A stretch of DNA of 33,294 nt from Acidobacteriota bacterium (GCA_003224815.1 QHZW01000122.1:1-33294), one strand, 5' to 3'. Positions 16,570 to 24,654 are shown, numbered from the stretch's first letter. The notes: generated by a model from the letters alone, not told the origin. Numbers and translations: made by a program.

Positions 16570-19529
16570 TACTTGGATTCCCGAGTGATTGAATTCTTGG
16601 CGGGATACGTCGAGCTGCGCTCGACCGGACGGGTGAGGGCACCCGTTCGGCTCCTTCCCTGCGGGCTGTCGCTCAGGGCAAGCTCCGTCCCTGCATGATT
16701 CTTGCCCGTGCCCGCCGGACTTGCAGTTGCCTGTCTCAAGTCCCGCAGCGGTACCGACACGTGTTCATGAATCGCTTGACGCTCGTTGTTGTCTTCCGGA
16801 TGGGCCTGACGATAGGGGCCCGTAATGGTCTGGGCAGACTCGTCTGCTTTGAATCGCAGGTAACGCGCCTGATGTTCTTTCGCCTGTTTCTCGTCGCCCA
16901 GGCCGTTGTAGCAGAGCATCAGGTTGTATTGCGCCTGCAAGTCTTCGGGATCAACCGCCAGAACGCCATTCAACGTGCTGATCGCCTCTTTGTATTTTCG
17001 TTGTAGAAATTGAATTCGTCCAAGGTCGTTAATCGCGACGCGATCGCGCGGATATTGCGCCAACACTTTGCGCAACTCGACGGCAGAGCCGTCGTAATTG
17101 CCATCACTGCGCAGGACGCGCGCATAAAAATAATGAGCACGGGCGAGGTCGGGACTTAATTCGATTGCTTTCGTCAGAACGGTGCGGGCACGGTCCATGT
17201 CGCCCTCCTGTACCGCCGCGCGGCCGATGTTCACCCATCCGTCGGGATTCTTGGGATCGATTTCGGTCACCTTCTGAAATGAAGCTTCTGCGCCCTTCAG
17301 ATCGCCTTGCAACAGCAGACCGATGCCGTAGTCGTTCCAGCGCTGCCAATCTTCAGCGCGAAGGTCAGTCTTTGGCTGGAGCGGCGGGGCGTTGCGCGAG
17401 CCAACCTGGAGAGTAACTTCGTCTTCTGCAATAGCGACGACTGGAACGTCGGGAATCTTTTCTTCTTTCGCTGACACTCCGTTCAGAGATCCGGTGAATG
17501 CGTACTTACGGTCATCGTAACCTGGGCCTTGATTGCCGGGCTTTTCAGTATCAGGAACTCCGGCGAATGCAAACTGCGTGTTCCACCACGAAAATTTGCG
17601 ATAGCAGAGCCGCGCATGCAGCGTGATCTTGTTCCCAACATTTTCAGGAATGTGCATTTGATAGTGCACAGTGTCGGCTGCACCCGGCGGAATCAAGCGG
17701 ACATAAACAACGGACCGCGTTGACCACGCATTGCGTTTGTTGATCGGATTTCCGTGCTCGTCAATCTGCAGCGAACGATAAAAGTGCGCTCCGTTTTCGA
17801 CGGGGCCCTTGCCGTTGTCCTCGACCATGCCGCTCCAAAAGATCGTCTGGTTTTTATCGTCAGTGGCCTTCAGTTCCAGCCATGTATCGTAGGCGTCGAC
17901 GGTTCCACCCGGAAAGAAGTGCCCGATTTTCTTGGTACGCACAACGACGTCTACGCGGACGGTATCGCCACGACGAAGCAGCGGCTGCACGCGATTCAAT
18001 GGGGCCGTAATCGGAGAAGCCTCTGTAGTGGCCGCCGCAATTTTGCTTTCTGCTTCTTCACCCACTGCGAACGTCGTTTGAATATCGGATTGCGGCGTCG
18101 CGACCGCCTTCGCTTGCACAGCTTCCGGCGAAACGGCGAAGATGTCCACGCTCAAGATGCCGTTCTTTAGGAAATTTTCGGTGAGCTTCAGTTGATCGGC
18201 ATCTTCGTTCGCAGTTGGAACCGCAGTATTCGCCGCTGGGAATCGGTGCGAATGCACGAACCCATTCACGTTGCCCATGTCTGCCGAGTGCGTCAGAGGC
18301 ATGTGGCAGTCCGCGCATTGCTGTGAATGCGGGGGATAATAAAAAGATCGCGCACCCTGCCCTGAGACTCCGCTCGCCTGCCAGTTGTCATACTCGTTAA
18401 AGCCGCGAATCCAGCGATATTGATTCACGGGAACGTCGAGGTGTACTTTGTGGCAGCTTGAGCAGAACTCCGCCGTCTGATCGCGCATGAAAGGCTTGAG
18501 GAATACGCGGCGGTGTGGCTCGGGATTCAGATTAACGAGAAAATCATGCACGGTGCGCACAAGCGGATTCTTACTCGCCGCGAGCTCGTGCAACTTCGGG
18601 TATTCCAGGTAGAAGTCCCCCTGTCCCATCGTGCTTTTAACGTTGGCAATCGAGTGGCACATCATACAACCGAGTCCGGCCTGAGACTCGGGACGATGCA
18701 CAATCTGCTTGATTGGCGTATCCATCAATCCGCTATAAAGAACGGCGGGGTCATGACATCCACCGCACCATTTAGAAGGCTTGGTGCCGATGCGGTCCTG
18801 CATGTACTCAATGCTTTTGCGATACCACTGATTGTTGAACGAGGAAAAGTGGTGAGCCGAGCTGTTCCACTGTTTGTAGATATCGGCATGGCACCGTTCA
18901 CAGGACTGCGACTCCATGAAGAATTTGCTGGGAATTTTTTGGCGACCGTACACCTGGGCTGAACTCGGAAAGAAATCGCCTTCCGGGCCATCACCTTCTT
19001 CATTCATGCTTTCGGGGGCATCAGCCGGATTCTGAATGCGCGCCGAATTCAGCCAGCGCGAGTTGCGGGAGTACCAACTGGCAAAGCTGAGGGCGACCAG
19101 CGCGATCGCACACAGCGAGTAACGCAGCGTCGCACGACCAAAGCCAGCCGACAGCCATCCCCGACGGCCAGTCCAATCGGCAAAAAGAATGCCGCTGCCG
19201 GCAACCGCCAGCAGGATGTGCAGATATAACCAATTCCATTCGGCGCGCAGCGTGCCAAGCTTGATCAGGAGAATCCCGAGAATTCCCGCAGCAATCAGGA
19301 GGATCCATCCCAGCCGCGCGATCAATGAACCACCGCGCACTCGTTGGAATAGAAAAATAATCAGGTAAACGGTGGCAATGACACCAGCGAGCGCATGCAG
19401 AAGGACTACGATTGCATAGAAGACATTAGGCTGAGGAACCGCGTACAGATAAACCGCCGAGGCAAAGAGAAAAATGAGCAGAGGCGGCAAAATTCGACGA
19501 CCGAAAAACGTCTTTATCCTGGGGATCAT
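16569..19529 (-). CDS. Membrane pentaheme c-type cytochrome (c554-like) with C-terminal TPRs
   Basis: A 986-residue protein from the ATG giving MIPRIKTFFGRR; a GTG seven codons upstream (19550) is an alternative. About five hydrophobic segments occupy residues 10-155. Five CxxCH heme sites follow: CERCH (210-214), CGGCH (255-259), CMMCH (288-292), CSSCH (356-360) and CADCH (405-409), with extra histidines that could be axial ligands. This resembles the cytochrome c554/NrfA-related multiheme families. A beta-rich region (about 480-660) and three to four TPRs (about 700-880) follow. Residues about 945-973 are encoded by palindromic element copy E. It is the first gene of a cluster with two FG-GAP proteins. 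Likely role: electron transfer on the outer face of the cytoplasmic membrane; donor and acceptor are unknown. Confidence 0.9.
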   Translation of the reverse strand: MIPRIKTFFGRRILPPLLIFLFASAVYLYAVPQPNVFYAIVVLLHALAGVIATVYLIIFLFQRVRGGSLIARLGWILLIAAGILGILLIKLGTLRAEWNWLYLHILLAVAGSGILFADWTGRRGWLSAGFGRATLRYSLCAIALVALSFASWYSRNSRWLNSARIQNPADAPESMNEEGDGPEGDFFPSSAQVYGRQKIPSKFFMESQSCERCHADIYKQWNSSAHHFSSFNNQWYRKSIEYMQDRIGTKPSKWCGGCHDPAVLYSGLMDTPIKQIVHRPESQAGLGCMMCHSIANVKSTMGQGDFYLEYPKLHELAASKNPLVRTVHDFLVNLNPEPHRRVFLKPFMRDQTAEFCSSCHKVHLDVPVNQYRWIRGFNEYDNWQASGVSGQGARSFYYPPHSQQCADCHMPLTHSADMGNVNGFVHSHRFPAANTAVPTANEDADQLKLTENFLKNGILSVDIFAVSPEAVQAKAVATPQSDIQTTFAVGEEAESKIAAATTEASPITAPLNRVQPLLRRGDTVRVDVVVRTKKIGHFFPGGTVDAYDTWLELKATDDKNQTIFWSGMVEDNGKGPVENGAHFYRSLQIDEHGNPINKRNAWSTRSVVYVRLIPPGAADTVHYQMHIPENVGNKITLHARLCYRKFSWWNTQFAFAGVPDTEKPGNQGPGYDDRKYAFTGSLNGVSAKEEKIPDVPVVAIAEDEVTLQVGSRNAPPLQPKTDLRAEDWQRWNDYGIGLLLQGDLKGAEASFQKVTEIDPKNPDGWVNIGRAAVQEGDMDRARTVLTKAIELSPDLARAHYFYARVLRSDGNYDGSAVELRKVLAQYPRDRVAINDLGRIQFLQRKYKEAISTLNGVLAVDPEDLQAQYNLMLCYNGLGDEKQAKEHQARYLRFKADESAQTITGPYRQAHPEDNNERQAIHEHVSVPLRDLRQATASPAGTGKNHAGTELALSDSPQGRSRTGALTRPVERSSTYPAKNSITRESK
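16609..16694 (+). repeat. Palindromic element copy E (long form, in the 3' end of the cytochrome gene)
   Basis: A CGAGC-TGC-GCTCG hairpin, then the core GGACGGGTGAGGGCACCCGT, then a tail related to copies C and D (GGGCTGTCGCTCAGGGCA, CTCCGTCCCTGC). It is translated on the minus strand as ELALSDSPQGRSRTGALTRP, close to the peptide from copy C. Confidence 0.85.
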
Positions 19530-19653
19530 TTCCGGACTGGCGGCGGCCACGAGCGGCGCGCTAGGAAAATAACGCTAAATGCTCCAGCAGCTTAGCGGAA
19601 TAGTATAAAAACATTAGCGAGTCGCAGCGCTTTGCTGGCTGATGACGCCGAAG

Positions 19654-19878
19654 TCAGAACGAACCTTCCTGGGTAAAGGTAAAGCCCGGGAGCGCAGCTC
19701 CGGCTGTGCTCTTTGCAACTTTCACTTTGACGGTGGGCGCGTCTGGCGCGTTTACTTCAGCCGGGCGCAGCAACGCATATTGTGTGAAGACTTCGTTGTA
19801 AACCTTGGTCACGAGATAATCCTGACCGTTTTCATCCTTGCGCCAGACCTGCCCCAACTGAATCGACTTCACTGCCAT
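19654..19878 (-). CDS. Small conserved protein of unknown function (74 aa)
   Basis: A 74-residue soluble protein starting MAVKSIQLGQVWRKDENGQD. It is compact, with alternating hydrophobic positions suggesting a small beta fold (YLVTKVYNEVFTQYALLRP, then TVKVKVAKS). The open frame extends 31 codons further up, but the ATG used here has a good GGAG ribosome site (19885-19888) at 6 bases. I associate proteins of this kind with Acidobacteriota, but I cannot name a family or function. It is transcribed away from nth; 160 bases separate the two starts. Confidence 0.7.
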   Translation of the reverse strand: MAVKSIQLGQVWRKDENGQDYLVTKVYNEVFTQYALLRPAEVNAPDAPTVKVKVAKSTAGAALPGFTFTQEGSF

Positions 19879-20038
19879 AGCGTTCTCCACATTCAGAGTA
19901 ACGGCGGCAAAACCCGTCGTCAATTGAGCATGCATACACGTTGGGAGATGCACTGTCGATAGCACATCCATTCGCCGACACCGCTGGAAATCCTACGTGT
20001 GACCTCTGCTAAGATGGCGTCCGGCGAGGAGAATCAGA

Positions 20039-20899
20039 ATGCCGCGAGGAGTTACACCGCGTCGCCCAGCCAAAACTGGACGGCAAGAGGGCGCCAGAGT
20101 GAGGGTCAAGGCGACTTCAAAGTCGCAAAAAGGCGGCTATAGTGCACCGCAGCGATTGAAGACTAGCGCTCAAACACCGGCACCTAAGCTCAGCAAAAAT
20201 GGACGCGGTTCCGCGAAGGGCTACAACCCGGTTGCGCCCGAGCGCGTGACGGAAATACTGTCGCGTCTCGACCAACTTTACCCCGACGTGACCTGTGCGC
20301 TCACGCATCGAAATCCATGGGAACTGCTCGTCGCGACGATTCTTTCTGCACAGTCTACGGATGTGCGCGTGAACATTGTCACCCCGGAGCTGTTCAGGAA
20401 ATATCCGACTGTGCAGGATTTCGCGCGCCTCGAACCGCAGCAACTCGAGCCGGACATCCGCTCGACGGGCTTCTTCCGCAATAAGAGCAAGTCCGTAGTC
20501 GGAGCGGCGAAAAGGATCGTGAACGAGTTCGGGGGAAATGTTCCGGAGAACATCGACGACCTGCTCACGTTACCCGGAGTAGCGCGCAAGACCGCAAATG
20601 TTGTGCTGGGAACATGGTTCGGAAAAGCTGAGGGCCTGGTCGTTGACACCCATGTTCATCGCATCTCGCGGCGGCTGGAGCTCACAAAAAATGATGACCC
20701 GAAAAAGATCGAACAAGATTTAATGCGGATGATTCCACGCGAGAAATGGATTCTCTTTTCCCATCAAATCATCTGGCACGGACGCAAGCTCTGTCTCGCG
20801 CGCTCGCCCAAATGCGCCGACTGCCTGCTCGAAAATATCTGCCACGCCGAAGATAAGACCTGGAGCACGGTGGAAAAACATGCCGGAGCCAAAGCATAA
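20039..20899 (+). CDS. nth: Endonuclease III (DNA glycosylase/AP lyase)
   Basis: Removes oxidised pyrimidines and cleaves the abasic site in base-excision repair. The helix-hairpin-helix LPGVARKTANVVL carries the catalytic lysine K184, and the catalytic aspartate is D203 (VVDTHVHR). The iron-sulfur cluster ligands C252, C259, C262 and C268 keep the C-x6-C-x2-C-x5-C spacing. The 286-residue protein is about 70 residues longer than E. coli Nth because of a basic, low-complexity N-terminus (residues 1-60, many Arg/Lys/Ser). The start is supported by GAGGAG (20026-20031) seven bases before the ATG. It is the only protein-coding gene clearly on the plus strand, and it converges on the LptF-LptG gene with an 8-base gap. 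Confidence 0.96.
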   Translation: MPRGVTPRRPAKTGRQEGARVRVKATSKSQKGGYSAPQRLKTSAQTPAPKLSKNGRGSAKGYNPVAPERVTEILSRLDQLYPDVTCALTHRNPWELLVATILSAQSTDVRVNIVTPELFRKYPTVQDFARLEPQQLEPDIRSTGFFRNKSKSVVGAAKRIVNEFGGNVPENIDDLLTLPGVARKTANVVLGTWFGKAEGLVVDTHVHRISRRLELTKNDDPKKIEQDLMRMIPREKWILFSHQIIWHGRKLCLARSPKCADCLLENICHAEDKTWSTVEKHAGAKA

Positions 20900-20907
20900 G
20901 ACTTCAG

Positions 20908-23241
20908 CTAAGTCGGCACTTTCAAGATCAAGTATCCGCCCACCAGTGCGAAAATCACATCGGGCGACCATGCGGCCAGCACCGGCGGCAACTGACTGAT
21001 ATTGCCCATGGCTTCAAACAGCCCTGAGATCACGGAATACACCACGGCAATGCCGATTGCCGTGGCGACTCCGGCCATGGCGCCGCGCTTCCCTGCCGAT
21101 AGCGCGAATGGAATCGCCAGCACTCCCATGACAAACGTGATCACCGGGAATGCGATCTTCTTGTGCAGTTGCACCCTGAGCTTTACCACCTCAAATCCAC
21201 TCTGTTGTAAATCGTGAATGTAGCGGCGCAGCTGCTCGTAATTCATCTCGAGCGATTGCTTCACTTCTTTTTTGAAATACTCAGGCGGCTCGGACACGGC
21301 GTTGAAGGTTGAAACATCGAATGGACGATAATCGCGAATAGCTGCGCCTTCAAACGTACGCTGCCATCCTGAGGTGCACACCCAGCGGTGCAAGCCTTCG
21401 TCCCAGCGTGCGCGGTCAGTGTAAATGCGGTTGCCGAGTTGGAAGGTCGCGGGATTGAATTGGAAGACCGAGAGATCGCCGAACTGGTTTCGGTCGGAGT
21501 CGAACAGTTGGTAGTAATAGATCGTCGAATGCGCGCCGAAAATCCATTTGCGATATGGGTTCAAGTAAGTTTGCGGCGGGCGGCCCTTGATTTTGTTCAA
21601 CAGCGCGTCCTGCCGTTTATTCGTGTGCGGCAAATAGAATTGATCGGAAAGAAATAATCCGACCGCAACCATCACCGCAACCAGCAGCACGGGAATGATC
21701 ACGCGATAAATGCTGATGCCAGTCGCCTTGAGCGCGGTGACTTCGTTCGATCGCTCCATCAGGCCAAGCGTGATCAGCACCGCCAGCAACACTCCGTACT
21801 GCGCGACGTTGTACAGAAAGTACGGCGTCACATTGAGTAGATACTCCGCCACAATATACGGCGAGACCTGGTTCTTGAGAATGTCCCCGAGCAACTCAAA
21901 CACGGTGAATATCAGCGATAGCGCGAGCAGCGCGCCGACGATCAACGCGAGATTCACAGCGAAATCGCGCATCACATAGTCGTCAAGAATCATGGGAAAA
22001 CTGGCGCTGAACACGCGCTTTCTGGTTGCGGCGCGTTCAAAGACATTTTCGCTGGGCGCAGTAGGCACCAGCAGAGTTCCGCCTTGAAGTCTCGCCTTTA
22101 AGGATGCCCATGAGCCCTTCATCAAGGCAATTTCAAACGGACGCCGCTCTGAACGCCAGAGCAGGAAAATTCCCAGGCCAAGACATGCGATGTCGGCAAG
22201 CCACACACCAACGCCGGGAGAAACCTTGCCCTGTCGCGCGAGCGAAACTCCCAGCAAAGACACAAAGTAGTACCCGAAGACAAGAATGATGGTGAGGACA
22301 AATCCCGTTGACTTGCCGCCTTTTTTTGCCGAAAGTCCCAGTGGGAATCCGACCAGACCCAGCACAAAGCAAGCGCCGGGCAGCGCGAACCGACGGTGGA
22401 ATTCAATCCAGTACCAGCGTGCGATGGCCGGATTTTTGCGGCGATGCGCCATCTGTGGCAATTGCCAGGTTGGCACCTCGGAGATAGAGGTCGGCGGCTG
22501 GTCTTTTGCCGCGGCGCTCTCCGGCAGCGGAATCGGCAAATCAGTCTGGTCAAAGGTTGAGATCTGATATTTTTCCGGTGCGGTCGGATCAGTTTCGTGC
22601 GAGGAGCCGTTGATCAGGTGCAGATGAAGCGTATCCGGCCCTTCACTGACCAAAATCCCGCGTTCCGCCAGCGTCACTCGGGGCGCGGACGGATTTGAAA
22701 TGTCTGCGATGAATACGCCTTTCCAGATGGCAGCCCCGGGCGCGTTCTTCACGTCATGAACATAAAGAACGAGCTTGGGAAATCCTTCGTAAAAGACTCG
22801 CGGCTGTATCTGAAACGAGACCTGCGAACCCTTCAGCTGCTCCTGCAAGTGGGAAAGAGCAGCTGCCGCACGTGGCGCAACGTAAACGCTATTGCCGACT
22901 GCCAGTATCAGCGCGGCTAGGAAAAAAAGTGAGAGAATGCGGAGAAACTGCCACACCCCGACACCGCTCGCTTTCATAGCGGTAATCTCGCTGTCGGCGG
23001 CGAGGCGGCTCAGGCCGAGCAAGACTCCGATGAGCACGCCCGCGGGCAGCGTGATATTCAGCGCTCCAGGAATGATGAGAAAGAAAAGTTCAATCGCGCT
23101 CGGCAAAGGCGCGCTGTTGCGGACCACTAGTTCGAGAATCTGCCCCAGCTCGCGGGTGAAAATGACAAATGTGAAAATTGCGGTCCCGATCAGCGCGTGC
23201 GTGGTGACTTCGCCGAGAATGTAGCGCGTGAGGATCCGCAT
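20908..23241 (-). CDS. LptF-LptG fused LPS-export permease
   Basis: Membrane part of the Lpt ABC exporter that moves lipopolysaccharide from the inner to the outer membrane. Its 777 residues hold two YjgP/YjgQ-family halves. Half one runs about 1-365 and half two about 420-777. Each has the same landmarks: ADSEITAMKASG (82-93) and SNEVTALKATG (about 497-508) near the cytoplasmic coupling helix, and FPLGLSAKKGGKSTG versus IPFALSAGKRGAMAG before the last membrane helices. Each half has a periplasmic beta-jellyroll region between membrane segments. LptF and LptG are usually separate, at about 360 residues each, so this is a tandem fusion. A linker of roughly 50 residues (LLWRSERRPFEIALMKGS onward) joins them. 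Confidence 0.92.
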   Translation of the reverse strand: MRILTRYILGEVTTHALIGTAIFTFVIFTRELGQILELVVRNSAPLPSAIELFFLIIPGALNITLPAGVLIGVLLGLSRLAADSEITAMKASGVGVWQFLRILSLFFLAALILAVGNSVYVAPRAAAALSHLQEQLKGSQVSFQIQPRVFYEGFPKLVLYVHDVKNAPGAAIWKGVFIADISNPSAPRVTLAERGILVSEGPDTLHLHLINGSSHETDPTAPEKYQISTFDQTDLPIPLPESAAAKDQPPTSISEVPTWQLPQMAHRRKNPAIARWYWIEFHRRFALPGACFVLGLVGFPLGLSAKKGGKSTGFVLTIILVFGYYFVSLLGVSLARQGKVSPGVGVWLADIACLGLGIFLLWRSERRPFEIALMKGSWASLKARLQGGTLLVPTAPSENVFERAATRKRVFSASFPMILDDYVMRDFAVNLALIVGALLALSLIFTVFELLGDILKNQVSPYIVAEYLLNVTPYFLYNVAQYGVLLAVLITLGLMERSNEVTALKATGISIYRVIIPVLLVAVMVAVGLFLSDQFYLPHTNKRQDALLNKIKGRPPQTYLNPYRKWIFGAHSTIYYYQLFDSDRNQFGDLSVFQFNPATFQLGNRIYTDRARWDEGLHRWVCTSGWQRTFEGAAIRDYRPFDVSTFNAVSEPPEYFKKEVKQSLEMNYEQLRRYIHDLQQSGFEVVKLRVQLHKKIAFPVITFVMGVLAIPFALSAGKRGAMAGVATAIGIAVVYSVISGLFEAMGNISQLPPVLAAWSPDVIFALVGGYLILKVPT

Positions 23242-23280
23242 GGAGGCAACACGTGGAGTCTAGCATGGGGAAAAGACGAT

Positions 23281-23349
23281 GGAATGTTCACGCGACGAGG
23301 CAAATGGTCCAGGACGCGACTGAGTTTGCACGGGCAGGAATGTTCACGC
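23281..23349. repeat. Two 13-bp direct repeats between lptFG and tRNA-Gln
   Basis: GGAATGTTCACGC occurs at 23281-23293 and again, identical, at 23337-23349, with starts 56 bases apart. The pair lies upstream of the lptFG start (minus) and before the tRNA promoter (plus), so it could be an operator pair or debris. Confidence 0.45.
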
Positions 23350-23377
23350 CACACGTTTGTGCATATGAGCCGCAGGT

Positions 23378-23406
23378 TTGACCCAAGGCAAGAAGGCCAA
23401 TAAAAT
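23378..23406 (+). promoter_or_regulatory. Promoter of tRNA-Gln
   Basis: A -35 box TTGACC (23378-23383), 17 bases, then a -10 box TAAAAT (23401-23406); each matches five of six consensus bases at ideal spacing. Transcription would begin near 23413, about 36 bases before the mature tRNA. Confidence 0.7.
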
Positions 23407-23448
23407 CAAAGAGCGGAACTCCCCGCGTTCCACACACCATAGCGCTAC

Positions 23449-23522
23449 TGCCCCCTCGTTCAATGGCAGGACAGCAGATTCTGGATCTGCTTATCGGGGT
23501 TCGAGTCCCTGGGGGGCAGCCA
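23449..23522 (+). tRNA. tRNA-Gln (anticodon CTG)
   Basis: It folds completely by hand. The acceptor stem TGCCCCC (23449-23455) pairs with GGGGGCA (23512-23518). The D stem is GTTC with GGAC. The anticodon stem GCAGA pairs with TCTGC around the loop TTCTGGA, giving anticodon CTG (23481-23483) for glutamine codon CAG. The T stem CGGGG pairs with CCCTG (one G-T pair) around TTCGAGT. The discriminator is G and the CCA end is encoded (23520-23522). Confidence 0.96.
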
Positions 23523-23546
23523 TCCTTCCAGAATTCCGAATCCCCG

Positions 23547-23671
23547 GCATCTTCAAAGACGCTGTGATCTCGATCGCGGCGCCCATTGCCAAGCAGGAAA
23601 ACATTCGCGGGTCCGAGCGCATCATGGCAGGTCTGGCACGAGCGAAGCGCAACGGCTCGGGGCGTCCTTAG
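23547..23671 (+). pseudogene. C-terminal remnant of a serine recombinase (resolvase/invertase)
   Basis: About 40 codons ending in TAG read IFKDAVISIAAPIAKQEN, then IRGSERIMAGLARAKRNGSGRP. This matches the end of the catalytic domain of serine recombinases, normally close to AVISIxAxxAKQERxRxSERTxAGLxRA and then a basic GRP segment. The N-terminal catalytic serine and the DNA-binding domain are missing. The open frame upstream is only the tRNA read as protein. It begins about 25 bases after the tRNA-Gln CCA, a common place for integrated elements. It is a fragment with no likely function. Confidence 0.7.
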
Positions 23672-23739
23672 GTCGGCAACGCGAAAGCATCCCGTACAAC
23701 ACTGTGGTGCAGAAAAGGTCAATTAATGTAATCGCCTGT

Positions 23740-24654
23740 TCACAGCAATTGAGCCCGGGCATGCGCCTCTTCATCCGCCCTGATATCCGAGTCTGGAAAG
23801 CTCGTAAGCTCCTTGCGACGCATCCAGAAATAAATTCCAAACGCCAGCATGATGGGCGGTAGGACTATTCCAAATTCATCAATGAAGTACTGTGTCTTCC
23901 CTGTGTCAATCGTCAGAGGCGTGAATATTGCCTGAACGAATATGTTGTGGCTGTTGTGAAGCAGGACGCCGGTCCAGAGGCTACCTGATCGCAGACGAAA
24001 CCAATCGACAATGGCTGCGCCACCGATATTGAGAATTACGAAACAACCGAAGCTGTACCATCGAGGCACACCCGGGTTGTTGTATGAACTGAAGAAAATA
24101 ATTGGCGCATGCCAGCACGCCCAAATCGCGGCGTTGATCAGAACGGTCGCAGTGAAGTTGCGATGTGTTAGCTGAAACAGGGCAGGAACGAGGAATCCAC
24201 GCCATCCGATTTCCTCGCCCAATGCTCCGGCAAGATCCAACATGCCGAGCGTTGCGCTGAAAAAGATCAGCAAGATTGCCGATCCGGCCGCGGATATGTG
24301 AAGCCCTACTGACTTCGCTGCGTCCGCCACAAACACTGGGTTCGGCACATTGCCCCAACCCACGACCCAAATGAGCCCATATGCGATGCCTACGTATACC
24401 AGAGGGCTGAGCCACGCGAGTAGCTGCCATCTCCAAGCGCCCCAGTTCCAGCCAAAGACTTTCAACGGCGTCTTCGCAATGAATGCAGTCAGTGTTGCGG
24501 CAGCCGCGGGGGACCACATGATGAGTTGAACGTAATAACCCTTTGCACCGAAAACATCGCCGGAGATGATTGCAAGGGATTCGCCGATTGCGGTGAAAAT
24601 CACCAACAGCACCAGGAACACGCCGATGTGCTGCCAGCGCCATGAAGGCGTCAT
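23740..24654 (-). CDS. CPBP-family intramembrane glutamic endopeptidase (CAAX protease-like)
   Basis: A 304-residue protein with about eight membrane segments. The conserved motifs of the CPBP/Abi family are present: EEIGWR (E147, E148, R152), a histidine in WACWHAP (H182) and a histidine in LLHNSHN (H233). These residues form the active site in the Rce1-type proteases of the family. In bacteria the members mostly have unknown substrates, with roles proposed in bacteriocin immunity or protein processing. The frame is open up to an ATG at 24744, but AGGA placed six bases before the ATG at 24654 favours the shorter form, and the extra 30 residues are not membrane-like. Isolated gene, no obvious partner. 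Confidence 0.88.
   Translation of the reverse strand: MTPSWRWQHIGVFLVLLVIFTAIGESLAIISGDVFGAKGYYVQLIMWSPAAAATLTAFIAKTPLKVFGWNWGAWRWQLLAWLSPLVYVGIAYGLIWVVGWGNVPNPVFVADAAKSVGLHISAAGSAILLIFFSATLGMLDLAGALGEEIGWRGFLVPALFQLTHRNFTATVLINAAIWACWHAPIIFFSSYNNPGVPRWYSFGCFVILNIGGAAIVDWFRLRSGSLWTGVLLHNSHNIFVQAIFTPLTIDTGKTQYFIDEFGIVLPPIMLAFGIYFWMRRKELTSFPDSDIRADEEAHARAQLL

Noticed and set aside
23378-23546. Open frame leading through the tRNA into the recombinase fragment
   Set aside because: The upstream part is just the tRNA-Gln and its leader translated; only the last 40 or so codons resemble a protein family.
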